Positions 10,137 to 19,317 of a stretch of 40,963 nt of DNA are shown one piece after another. Where the stretch lies: the IMG/VR virus record IMGVR_UViG_3300009593_000039, positions 1-40,963 of that record; one strand, written 5' to 3'. Origin of the DNA: a virus. Made by a program: the position numbers and the translations under genes. How positions within the stretch are numbered: position 1 is the first letter of the stretch; each line of letters opens with the position of its first letter. Under the pieces are notes generated by a model, which worked only from the letters and a program-made list of their open reading frames with translations, had not been told where the DNA came from and did not search any database.

Positions 10137-13100
10137 ATGCCAATTAAGAATTTCCGGCGATTGTCAACGTTGAACGTTCAATCTGATCCTGTAGACCATG
10201 GCAATAATTTAAATGATGATGCACAAGGTGCTTCCTCTGACAAGAATGTTTCGATTGTATATAAGGATCAAGAAACGCGTGGCAAAGACCCGTTGTCCGA
10301 CAATAACCAGTTGTCATTCTCTACTATCAAAAGGAATAAGACACGTAGAAAGCAAACAACATCTTATTCTATAGCAAAGAGTATTCCATCCTCATCATTC
10401 TCTAGAACTACTTCCGGACTTATATCACCATCATTGTCCATTAGAGACTTTAGCGATTCAACACTTTATAATCCATATTATAATAAGCAAAAAAAAGACA
10501 TAAAAGCAAAGTCATCAAAAAGTGAAGTAAAAATTGGCTCTATGTGGGGGATGAATCGCTACATGTTGGAGAGCTCAATATCAAACTTGCGACCTGAAAT
10601 TATTGCTTCTTTTGATTGGATGCCGGCAAGAACCACATCAGGCCGAAAAGGCTGGATAGAGTCTTTAATAGAATTCCGGTGGGCCATGAGAATGCTTCAA
10701 GTTGAAAACGTTGAAGAAACCATCAAGAGGCTTAAGGATGTAGACTTAGGTGGTGCATATTCACGACTAGAGTCAAAATATGAATATTATGTTGAGAAAG
10801 AACAATTATGGCTGGAGTGGCGTGAGAAAATTCTTCAAACTTTAAACTCTGCTAGATTAGCACTAGACATAAAAGATAATGAAGTTCGCCTCAGAGGCAG
10901 TGTATCAAAATATTATGGCGAAAAATTCACACAAAAAACCTCGGGTTCAAAGAGTACATCACTAAAGGATCTTTTTACTAACGAGTTAAGTTTTTCTGAG
11001 GATGGGTACGAAAGATTTAGTAACAGCAAGGTTTATGGACAAATTATATATGATTTGTATTATGCTTGCCGGTACCATTCGCCATTACTGATTACTGCGA
11101 AAGGTCATAGAGATAAAGATCTAAATTCAACGTCAATAAACACTAGGATTATTCCTAGATCTAAAAATTATAAATTTAGGTTATGGCAATTAGGGAACGC
11201 AAAAAACAGGCGCAAAGAGGTAAAGTTCGATGCGACACAATATAAGGATTATAGCAAGTTCCTGACCGATCTCCCGTCAGATGAATCTGACAAAATTAAG
11301 GTGCTGGTTACCAGTCTATCAAATGAACTATTAGTAAGTGCCGGCGTTGGTCATTTAGCAGATAAATCTTTAGGTAAGAGATTCAATGTCGACTTATTTA
11401 ACCCATTATGGTATCCATTAGGCAGGGTCCGGAAGAACATCTTAACAGATGGCTGGCCCCGGGGCAGTTTATCTAGCCTTGTATTACTAGAAGATTCTTC
11501 AAAAAGATTAATTCTACCATTTGAGACTAGGGATTTTTCTGACACAGATGGAAAGACCGCGGTCGCTGGTTCAAAGGCCCTCGTTGATGGTATCATGCGC
11601 TTTGGGATGTTAAGTGATGGTATGGATTATGAACCATATTATAAGTTTGGTAAAGAGTTAGATGAGACAACTCAGGATGTTGCCACTTACCTAGATGAGT
11701 TAATGAACCTGTCTGATGAAAGTGAAATACTTCATTCAAAAAGTATATACATAGACATTATCAACACACTTCTACCCTGTATACATGGGATATGTGCAGA
11801 CAACTCTAAGAATGAGCAACAACTAACCATCGCCTCATTAATGAATCTTGCATCTGAGAACCCCAGGATACGCCATATGATCTTAAGGTATATACTGGAA
11901 ATTAGAGACGCTCGTGATCAGTTAGTTGCAGATACAGGGAATGACGACTTCTTAATTCCTGATGCTGACAACCCTCCTGCCAGGATACCAAACCCAAGAC
12001 TCCAGCTATCTCGTATTGGGAAATTTAAGGAACAACAACCTCTAACTTCTGCTACAATAAGCAAAAGGTACGGATTACAACCTGATCTTGCATCAAATCT
12101 TATCAGCAAAACGCTAACTGCACGCGCAAAATACCAGCGTGCCAAGCTAGCGGCAGCAAGAGAAGAAGAGGTTCGGCGAAAGAATTACTACAGATTATCC
12201 AGAAACTGGCAGAGAACTAGCTTGTGGCTATCAATGCTTTCCCGCAACTCTATCGACAGCTCTCGCCGACCTCCTCAGGAGACCAATACAAGATCTATTG
12301 TAAAGGTAAGTGATAGTGCAGTTGTTTCGACACTCCGAAAGTCCGCAACCGGGATTAGTTCATACTATTCCCCATTTTCTCACATTCTTAGATTAGCTAG
12401 AAGGCTTCAGGTTCAGTCAGCAAACCTTGCAGATAGGGACAATACTGGTGGCCGATACATATCAGCAAAAGGGCTATCTAGATATAACGGCTGGGATGAG
12501 AATGCCTTAATTGCTGTCATATTTGAGATTTACTGTTCTTTATACTCTAGATTTATTGATGCAGAAATGATATCTCATGGAGATGATCTTTACATTAAAT
12601 ATAATCCTGAAACGAATGCTAGAGTTAGGTCCTCTATTCTAGACACACTGTCAATATCAAGAAATTCAAACGAAACATCAAAGGCAAAACAGTTAGCTTC
12701 CAAGCGAGATAGCTTAGAATCAAATGACGATATAAAGTTAACAAAGGATATGCTGGAAGGAAAGCTATCTGTCTTAGATGCGTTACAATCAGCATCAAAC
12801 CAGTCATCTGAATTAGCAGTATTTTCTGATCTATATTCTTTCGTTGAATCTTTTGAAAAAGAGCTTGAGTTTAAAGTATTAATGATTAGCCACCTCCAAG
12901 CGATCGGTAATAATTTAGGAAGAACAGCAGATAAGATCAAGGTATTTTTTAATACTAGGGATGAAGACCTGACCCCTGCCGGCACTATGAAATATAAGGC
13001 AGTAGGCCGCCACGTAGAATCATCAAGGATCCGACGCTACATGGCATGGAAGACAAAGACTAGCTTCGGCAGAGATATTTTGAGGACTATGACAGAGCAC

Positions 13101-15044
13101 CAGGTTGCACTACAACGTGTTGCCGCACAGAAGCTGTCCAGGAAACCAGGCGATGATTCATACCTACCATCAGAAATGATTATTGAGGCTGAAGAAATAG
13201 CGGCCCTGAAATCGTTTGTGTCAACACCGCAAATGAGAGGGGTACGTGGAGGTAATATCCGCGTCATGACCGTAGGTGTACCATCGGAGACGATTGATAT
13301 TTTGCAAAACCCACCTTATACACTGGGTAGGAGAAATTCAGAACTCACCGGTTCAAGAGATACCTTTGAAGTCCATGTGCATAAACGCGATCTAGAGTAT
13401 GAAGACATTATATTTAAGCCAAAGAAGTTTATTTATGACCGATCAATATTTTTAATGCCAGATGCGTTTAAGTCAGTAAACCCGTCAGTCCGAAGAGGTC
13501 GCCGGCGAAGGACTAAGAGTTGGAACTTTGATCAAGTTGTTAAGAATTGTAAGTTTACTGAGGCATTATATTCAGGCCTTAACGAAAAGACGGCAGTCCA
13601 ACTATATAAGTCTAGAAAGTATAAAGGTATACCTGAGTCTAGGCGTACTGAGTTAATTTCAAATCATGTCTCTAATAGGTTATTGCATCTATACTATCGG
13701 TTGCTTAACGGTATGACGATGGACGAGAACACATTCCTTAAAGATGGAGACTGGGGCCAACTTTTAATTGATTCAGATGCTGGTAAACTATTACAATTAT
13801 CTCAAATGGCCGGGGAAACAAAAAACTGGATTTACACAGGGACAGTACCGGTTGGAAACCTACTGATTAACACAAAGATCCAGTCGCAGAATCGAACTCG
13901 CATTGCTACATTTAAGGATGCAGAGATCTTTGCACGCCCGACACTAGCACAGCTCTCAAGGCTAGCTAGAGACTTGAGGGTTGCCAGGTATGGATACATA
14001 CCTGCATATAAAAGATATAAGAAGACGTATACAACTGGTGAGGTATATCAAGTACTAGGAAAACGTGCTGACAGATCCCGGGCTGTAAAGTACAACAGGG
14101 CTATAGAGAAAAAGCACGTTATTAAAAAGACAAGGACTTTTGCTAATCCAAAGACTAATCTAATAACGAAGAGTATGAGATCATTATCTAGCGAGTATTG
14201 GACAAAGCTCAATACTGTACCTAATGTAAAGCATCCTATTTGGGCAAAATGGTCTGCATTTAAAAGTGAGGCCGGTTCTGCCTTAGGGGCATTAAATAGA
14301 AAAAAAGCAATCCTAAAGAAAACCGAAGATAATCTTCGCCAAGTACGAGCTGAGCTAAAAAGAAAAGTATATAAACCTAAGGCTAAGAGAAACCGGAGAG
14401 ATCGTTATAAAAAAGAGATCGCTGCACTAAAGAAAGAAGTAAGTGAATTGTCTGCTAACTACAAAAAAGCAGAAAAGAATAAAAATAACGAGTTCCGAGA
14501 AGTAAAGCTTAAAATTAACAAAAACATTAGAGGAAAGGTTGCCGCCACCAAGAAAGAGTGGAATAAGCAAGTAAGAAAACGAAATAAGCAAATAAAGAAA
14601 GACAATCAGGAGATCAGGAAAAAAAGGTCGAAATTAAAGAAGTACCAACGTAAAGCATTTAAGCATATATCTCGAAGGTTCTACCGAAAGAAGCCTAGAT
14701 TATCATCAACCCACCTTCAGCATTTTAGGATGGTCTGCTCTTCTTCTATACTCGGGCCCTGCGCTATGATTAACAAGGTGCTAGCACCCCGTACATTTGA
14801 TAGAGTACTTATGATTCCCGTCGACCCTGATGATTTTGAGATTAATATGAGAGCAACTAAGAACTTGCTTAGTAAAAAAACAATAGAAGAACGCGCAGAG
14901 TTTAACGCTATGACAGATAGAACTGTTAATGAGGCAGGTGATGTCGTCGTTAAGCTTAAACCGCGCCGGCGTGGTGAGAACTATAGTTCATTTAATGACT
15001 TCTTCGTGACTATCTCTACAGTTACTATAGATGAGGATTCATAA
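10137..15044 (+). CDS. Giant basic protein with C-terminal Lys-rich coiled coil
   Basis: 1635 residues, no family recognised. The N-terminal 120 residues are low-complexity, Ser/Lys/Arg-rich and probably disordered. The bulk is mixed helical with many Arg/Lys. Residues about 1385-1515 form a long Lys/Glu heptad-like region (ILKKTEDNLRQVRAELKRKV onwards), a predicted coiled coil. A C-terminal domain follows from CSSSILGPCAMINKVLAP. Start ATG 10137 is 1 nt after the previous stop, with GGTGGAG upstream. Its stop overlaps the next ATG by one base (TAATG), so translation is coupled. The T4 baseplate wedge protein gp7 (1032 residues) shows that giant structural proteins sit in such clusters, but I see no homology signal to it. 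Confidence 0.65.
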   Translation: MPIKNFRRLSTLNVQSDPVDHGNNLNDDAQGASSDKNVSIVYKDQETRGKDPLSDNNQLSFSTIKRNKTRRKQTTSYSIAKSIPSSSFSRTTSGLISPSLSIRDFSDSTLYNPYYNKQKKDIKAKSSKSEVKIGSMWGMNRYMLESSISNLRPEIIASFDWMPARTTSGRKGWIESLIEFRWAMRMLQVENVEETIKRLKDVDLGGAYSRLESKYEYYVEKEQLWLEWREKILQTLNSARLALDIKDNEVRLRGSVSKYYGEKFTQKTSGSKSTSLKDLFTNELSFSEDGYERFSNSKVYGQIIYDLYYACRYHSPLLITAKGHRDKDLNSTSINTRIIPRSKNYKFRLWQLGNAKNRRKEVKFDATQYKDYSKFLTDLPSDESDKIKVLVTSLSNELLVSAGVGHLADKSLGKRFNVDLFNPLWYPLGRVRKNILTDGWPRGSLSSLVLLEDSSKRLILPFETRDFSDTDGKTAVAGSKALVDGIMRFGMLSDGMDYEPYYKFGKELDETTQDVATYLDELMNLSDESEILHSKSIYIDIINTLLPCIHGICADNSKNEQQLTIASLMNLASENPRIRHMILRYILEIRDARDQLVADTGNDDFLIPDADNPPARIPNPRLQLSRIGKFKEQQPLTSATISKRYGLQPDLASNLISKTLTARAKYQRAKLAAAREEEVRRKNYYRLSRNWQRTSLWLSMLSRNSIDSSRRPPQETNTRSIVKVSDSAVVSTLRKSATGISSYYSPFSHILRLARRLQVQSANLADRDNTGGRYISAKGLSRYNGWDENALIAVIFEIYCSLYSRFIDAEMISHGDDLYIKYNPETNARVRSSILDTLSISRNSNETSKAKQLASKRDSLESNDDIKLTKDMLEGKLSVLDALQSASNQSSELAVFSDLYSFVESFEKELEFKVLMISHLQAIGNNLGRTADKIKVFFNTRDEDLTPAGTMKYKAVGRHVESSRIRRYMAWKTKTSFGRDILRTMTEHQVALQRVAAQKLSRKPGDDSYLPSEMIIEAEEIAALKSFVSTPQMRGVRGGNIRVMTVGVPSETIDILQNPPYTLGRRNSELTGSRDTFEVHVHKRDLEYEDIIFKPKKFIYDRSIFLMPDAFKSVNPSVRRGRRRRTKSWNFDQVVKNCKFTEALYSGLNEKTAVQLYKSRKYKGIPESRRTELISNHVSNRLLHLYYRLLNGMTMDENTFLKDGDWGQLLIDSDAGKLLQLSQMAGETKNWIYTGTVPVGNLLINTKIQSQNRTRIATFKDAEIFARPTLAQLSRLARDLRVARYGYIPAYKRYKKTYTTGEVYQVLGKRADRSRAVKYNRAIEKKHVIKKTRTFANPKTNLITKSMRSLSSEYWTKLNTVPNVKHPIWAKWSAFKSEAGSALGALNRKKAILKKTEDNLRQVRAELKRKVYKPKAKRNRRDRYKKEIAALKKEVSELSANYKKAEKNKNNEFREVKLKINKNIRGKVAATKKEWNKQVRKRNKQIKKDNQEIRKKRSKLKKYQRKAFKHISRRFYRKKPRLSSTHLQHFRMVCSSSILGPCAMINKVLAPRTFDRVLMIPVDPDDFEINMRATKNLLSKKTIEERAEFNAMTDRTVNEAGDVVVKLKPRRRGENYSSFNDFFVTISTVTIDEDS

Positions 15045-16885
15045 TGCCTATTTCATATCCATCAAAAGTTTTAACTGTTTTAGACGTTCCTGAGGTATGG
15101 CGATTTAAAGCATCATTTAAGTATAATTTCTTTGTTGCTAATGAGAAGACTGACGTGTCTGGTGATCCTAGAGCCCATGGGGCAACAACTGATGATGTAA
15201 AAGCATCTCTTAGGAAGAGGATCCCCCGCTGGATAGAGTTCCGCTTTGATCCGGCAGATGTAAGAACGAACTCTTCTGCAGATAACGAGTTTGTACAAAA
15301 ACTCTCTGATCCCAAAAAGGTCGAAAGGTTAATCCTAGACAACATGGATAAGATCCAGAAAGAAGTTGATGTTGCCAGCAAAGGATATTCTACATTAAAC
15401 CTCCAAGATCGTTCAATAGGGTATAAGGCATCTAAACTGGTAAGATTATCAACTAGAATTAGAGGCCGATCGCTGGGATACAAATCACCATACTGGAAGA
15501 AGAAAAAAGGGTGGCAGTACACTAGATCAAATGTTGCCAAGCTCTTAAATGAGATTACGGGAGACTATATCTCCGGTAAGTGGATTATTCGGATGATGGG
15601 TAGTCTTAGGCACAGGTCTGTATTTTATTATAGGACAAGATCAGGTCGCCGGCGATATTACCGGCCTAAGTGGATTAGAAAATTTAGGTCTATTAAGCAA
15701 TATTCACAGATTAATGATAAGTTTTTGCATGATATTCTGGTCAAGTCCGTTGCTGATCCCACCTCACCTTTTATGAATGAGCTTTCACAAAAGATAAAAG
15801 ATGCAGATCAGATTCAGGCCGCGGCAAGGAAAGATGAGAATCCAGGTGTTATATCAGATTATGAGTATGCACCCAACGTAATTCCGATATCTGTCGATCG
15901 AGTTAATCCAGGTGAGTTTACCTCTGCAGTAAAAATAATAGGCTATGTGATCGATAAGTGGGAAATGCAACCTAACCGCAGGTTAAAGAAGTGTGATCCG
16001 GTTATTGTTGCTGGCTCTGCTGCTAAGACTGCTGTTGACACAAAGATTAAATACGGTGCATATTATGTGTATTCTATTAGGGCAATCGCATTAGCACAAT
16101 TTCAAGCTGTTGATGAAGAAACAGCACAAATTTATGCAGTTTCTGGATTACTTTCATCTAGATCATCTAGGAAAAGAAGGGTAAGGTGTAGAGAATATCG
16201 GCCCCCTCAACCTCCAGGCGATTTAGATTTTGTTTGGGATTACTCTGAACAGAAGCTAATGGTAATGTGGAGTTTTCCTGTAGTGCCTCAAAGGGATGTA
16301 AAAAGGTTTCAGGTTTTTAAGAGGCCCAATATTTATGAACCATTTGAGCTACAGATAGAGTATGACTTTGATGACAGTGAGATACCAGATCCCCGTTCAG
16401 AACAACCTCGGCGTTCAAGGGTTGTAGAGATGGAAGAGCCACTAACGATATACTGGGATGAAGAGTTCACAAAGCAATCTGTTGCCATATATTCATTATG
16501 TAGCATTGATGCACATGATTTTAGTTCAAACTATTCAGCACAATATGCGGTATGGTTTGATGAGTCGAAGAATAGGCTAATGAAGAAATTAATATCCCCA
16601 TCAGGGGCCCCAAAACCTTATCCAAACTTTTATTTGGTAGAAGGCTCTGATCCAGTAAACGGGGAAATTAATCTTACGAGTGATTGTATGAAAGATAGTG
16701 GCCATACTTCTTGTAAGATATTCTTTGACCCTGAATATTTATCTATTAAGGGCGAGAATGATGAGGAATTAGATTTATGGTCCACCTTACAGGAAGGTGG
16801 GTCATATAAATTACAGGTTATCAACGTAGATAGACAGAAGAGTCAAGTGGTTGATATTGAAATAGATGATTTACGGACTAAATAG
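15044..16885 (+). CDS. Basic structural protein with FnIII-like domain
   Basis: 613 residues. The N-terminal half is basic and Tyr/Trp-rich (KSPYWKKKKGWQYTR; RTRSGRRRYYRPKWIRKFRS around residues 196-215). An FnIII-like domain starts near residue 387 (PPQPPGDLDFVWDYS, then LMVMWSFP and DVKRFQVFKR), resembling the C-terminus of the 871-residue protein at 7520. It shares composition with the two preceding genes, and all three are contiguous and coupled, which suggests one complex. GAGGA lies about 10 nt before the ATG. Function unknown; a virion baseplate or neck component is inferred. Confidence 0.65.
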   Translation: MPISYPSKVLTVLDVPEVWRFKASFKYNFFVANEKTDVSGDPRAHGATTDDVKASLRKRIPRWIEFRFDPADVRTNSSADNEFVQKLSDPKKVERLILDNMDKIQKEVDVASKGYSTLNLQDRSIGYKASKLVRLSTRIRGRSLGYKSPYWKKKKGWQYTRSNVAKLLNEITGDYISGKWIIRMMGSLRHRSVFYYRTRSGRRRYYRPKWIRKFRSIKQYSQINDKFLHDILVKSVADPTSPFMNELSQKIKDADQIQAAARKDENPGVISDYEYAPNVIPISVDRVNPGEFTSAVKIIGYVIDKWEMQPNRRLKKCDPVIVAGSAAKTAVDTKIKYGAYYVYSIRAIALAQFQAVDEETAQIYAVSGLLSSRSSRKRRVRCREYRPPQPPGDLDFVWDYSEQKLMVMWSFPVVPQRDVKRFQVFKRPNIYEPFELQIEYDFDDSEIPDPRSEQPRRSRVVEMEEPLTIYWDEEFTKQSVAIYSLCSIDAHDFSSNYSAQYAVWFDESKNRLMKKLISPSGAPKPYPNFYLVEGSDPVNGEINLTSDCMKDSGHTSCKIFFDPEYLSIKGENDEELDLWSTLQEGGSYKLQVINVDRQKSQVVDIEIDDLRTK

Positions 16886-16888
16886 TAA

Positions 16889-16900
16889 CGATATATTTAT
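16889..16900 (+). promoter_or_regulatory. Candidate late-promoter motif CGATATATTTAT
   Basis: The 12-mer CGATATATTTAT lies 15 nt before the ATG at 16916. An identical 12-mer lies before the scaffold gene (38594-38605). T4-type late promoters are AT-rich octamers (TATAAATA) close to late start codons, so position and composition fit; the sequence does not match T4 on this strand, although its complement contains ATAAATA. Promoter activity is inferred. Confidence 0.4.
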
Positions 16901-16915
16901 CTGAGGAGCATATAG

Positions 16916-17629
16916 ATGGGTTTTTTAGATCACTCAACAAATAACATCATTGTGGATGCAGTTTTAACTGATACAGGTCGAGCATTTCTGGCTAGAAATG
17001 ACGGTTCTTTTTCTATAGTTAAGTTTGCACTTGGCGATGATGAAGTAGATTATACAATAATAGAGAAGTTTGGAAGAACGGTGGGGAAAGAAAAAATTGA
17101 AAAGAATACCCCCATCTTTGAAGCACAAACTAGCGGTAATTTAGCGCTTAAACATAAATTAGTAAGTGTCTCTAACCCGAACTTAGTTCGGCTACCCAGT
17201 TTATCGCTGGCCGGGGATGGGTTAGACTCTTCCGGGACGACACTATCAATGTCTCGAACAGGCGCTGGGTCAGGTGTTACATTAACAATAACACAAGAGA
17301 TTCAAAATGAAAGCAGCATTGATGTAGAATTAAGAGATCAGGCATTTATCGTAAAGGTACCTTCTAGATTTCTACAACTTAGGGGAATGACCCCTGATAA
17401 TGTCGATTCTGACAATATCGCAACATATATTATTACTAGAGACCCTACTACAACTTCAGTAGGCGGTTCTAGAGTTACGATTCCTGTTGAAACAAAGTCA
17501 ATTACAGATGCACAATTCTTAATATATGGTAACGCTAGTGACAAGAGCATGATCTCTTCAGTTATCAGTATAGTAGGAATTCAATCTGGTGCCGTAAAAG
17601 AGTTTGAAGTTCAGGTTTCTAAGAATTAA
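16916..17629 (+). CDS. Small structural protein, paralog of the 6588-7514 product
   Basis: 237 residues. The N-terminus (GFLDHSTNNIIVDAVLTDTG then RAFLARNDGSFSIVKFALGD) shares the LD-T-D-LT-GR-A pattern of the 308-residue protein. The rest is beta-rich with a late strand cluster (SVGGSRVTIPVETKSI). Strong Shine-Dalgarno GAGGAG sits 9 nt before ATG 16916. I recognise the N-terminal pattern from structural proteins of marine T4-like phages but know no assigned function. It begins a group of three genes (16916, 17647, 19318), the last two of which share a module, so it may belong to the same virion part. Confidence 0.7.
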   Translation: MGFLDHSTNNIIVDAVLTDTGRAFLARNDGSFSIVKFALGDDEVDYTIIEKFGRTVGKEKIEKNTPIFEAQTSGNLALKHKLVSVSNPNLVRLPSLSLAGDGLDSSGTTLSMSRTGAGSGVTLTITQEIQNESSIDVELRDQAFIVKVPSRFLQLRGMTPDNVDSDNIATYIITRDPTTTSVGGSRVTIPVETKSITDAQFLIYGNASDKSMISSVISIVGIQSGAVKEFEVQVSKN

Positions 17630-17646
17630 AGAGGGTTATAGTAGTC

Positions 17647-19221
17647 ATGGCAACGTTTAAAGAAATTTCTGCGGCAGATATAAAAACTAGTCGCTCAGCA
17701 CTAAATCAGCTGGTCGATATTATCCAAGAAGATATATCAGGCTCAGATACTAGAAGACAATTTCAAGTCTTTGTAACCGGTGGTATAGGTCAGGGTGTAA
17801 CATCATCATTGTTCCAAACGATTTATGATCAAGATCATACATTACAAAGCTCTAATGCTGTGATGGATATGACGGTTGGTTTATATTTTAGCGGTTCAAC
17901 CGTACAGGATTCAGTTATCTCTGAGGATGCATCAGGCAAACTGCTTTTCCCGTCTGAGTCAATGATGATGAGAGAAAAGGTTGACGTCTATAAGCAATTT
18001 GCTGCCACACTTTTAGGTGACAGCGATGCATATTTCTCGACTCCATTTGGCTCTGATGAAGAGGCCGACCGCGTTGATAATGCATTCTTTGTTTGTTTTA
18101 AGAGATTGTTCGCTAGGGACAAGATAAAAAGAGAAACCTTTGCAATGAGGTTTTACCAATCTGCATCCTTAGCCGGTAACTCTTACCGCTGTTGGCGTGA
18201 ACAGGATTTAGTAGATCGTGATATGATCCCGATTGGGAACCCTGAGTTAGAACTTGATGCCGATGGTGCCCACGTTCTTTCACCACCACCTTATTGGGCT
18301 GATGGCGTTACAACAAACCTTCGTACGACATCAACTGGTAGTGTAGCAATTTTCACTGACATTGGTGCTGCTACTAGTAAAAGAACGACATTCGGTGGTG
18401 AAGTTGCAGATATCGTTGATTCTTCTGACACATCTAAAAAGGTTGGCCTGTTATTTTATGATGCCGGTATTGCAGTATTCAACATTAACCGTACAATCGA
18501 TCCTGATCAGGCATGTATGGGGATTATTGACGGTATGAATGCAACAACGACAGATACGATTAAGTGTAGTTCTGCTTGGGTAAGTTGGGATGGGGTCGAT
18601 ACACCTGATGGTCTAGATATTGATGCTACCGACATTGTCGAGGCCGAGTTTGATGGCCTTACTACTGAGCCAGTTAGCGTGTCAAATGGACAGGTTGCCA
18701 TAGGGTATGGGTGGCAAGGTCACCCAGTCACCGGTACACTAGCGGAATACTCAAACCAGGCACTGGACTCAAACGATGAAGATGACCTGAATCCAGGGTA
18801 TATGGATTTAACCGGCGATGACTACGGATCCGGAAACCCATATGCACGCTTTGTTCCAGACTTCTTAGTTTCAGGTTCTATAGACAATATTGTTGATCAC
18901 TTCGCAACATGTAGGTTTGGCAGTGATTCCCTAACTGCAATAACGTTTCAAAATGTCACAACAATCAACTCAACGCTTATTTTCTGTAGGGCAACTGCAG
19001 ATGAATTTAATTATTCTTCAAACCCGACCTACGCTGATGATGAAAATCGAATCGTTGTAATTGATGAAGGACAAGAAGATACGCAGCGTTCATTTACATT
19101 CCCAACTACAATCGGGATGTATGACGCAAATGACAACCTTTTAGCTGTTGCCAAACTTTCGAGACCAATTGAGAAAAATGACGAGAAGGATGTTACAATT
19201 CGTGTTAGACTAGACTTCTAA
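17647..19221 (+). CDS. Phage structural protein with conserved C-terminal module
   Basis: 524 residues. An N-terminal helical/beta region contains VTGGIGQGVTSSLFQTIYDQ and FKRLFARDKIKRETFAMRFY. From about residue 266 (VGLLFYDAGIAV) it shares a module with the end of the giant protein at 19318-24747: the VG-xLxYxxGIAV strand, a NxSSNPxx motif (FNYSSNPTYADD near residue 457), and the C-terminus GMYDANDNLLAVAKLSRPIE followed by RVRLDF. No enzyme motif is seen. AGAGGG precedes ATG 17647 by about 12 nt. A tail, neck or baseplate structural component is likely. Confidence 0.7.
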   Translation: MATFKEISAADIKTSRSALNQLVDIIQEDISGSDTRRQFQVFVTGGIGQGVTSSLFQTIYDQDHTLQSSNAVMDMTVGLYFSGSTVQDSVISEDASGKLLFPSESMMMREKVDVYKQFAATLLGDSDAYFSTPFGSDEEADRVDNAFFVCFKRLFARDKIKRETFAMRFYQSASLAGNSYRCWREQDLVDRDMIPIGNPELELDADGAHVLSPPPYWADGVTTNLRTTSTGSVAIFTDIGAATSKRTTFGGEVADIVDSSDTSKKVGLLFYDAGIAVFNINRTIDPDQACMGIIDGMNATTTDTIKCSSAWVSWDGVDTPDGLDIDATDIVEAEFDGLTTEPVSVSNGQVAIGYGWQGHPVTGTLAEYSNQALDSNDEDDLNPGYMDLTGDDYGSGNPYARFVPDFLVSGSIDNIVDHFATCRFGSDSLTAITFQNVTTINSTLIFCRATADEFNYSSNPTYADDENRIVVIDEGQEDTQRSFTFPTTIGMYDANDNLLAVAKLSRPIEKNDEKDVTIRVRLDF

Positions 19222-19317
19222 GGTGTATTGTAGTGATATTAAATCTAAGACAAATCTCTATTGAGACAGCCGATAACAAAAGGCATTATCTTCAATGTTG
19301 GTGTATAGGTGTATTAA
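19222..19317 (+). promoter_or_regulatory. Intergenic region with candidate promoter motif GATATTAAATC
   Basis: This 96-nt gap contains GATATTAAATC at 19235-19245, identical to an 11-mer before the capsid gene (40430-40440). It also holds a direct repeat AGGTGTATT (near 19221 and near 19305) and a small inverted repeat GATAA/TTATC. The copy of AGGTG nearest 19318 is the only Shine-Dalgarno candidate for the giant gene and is weak. Confidence 0.35.

Noticed and set aside
15025-15540. Minus-strand frame of 171 codons
   Set aside because: Antisense to a well-supported basic structural gene and its junction; no supporting signals.
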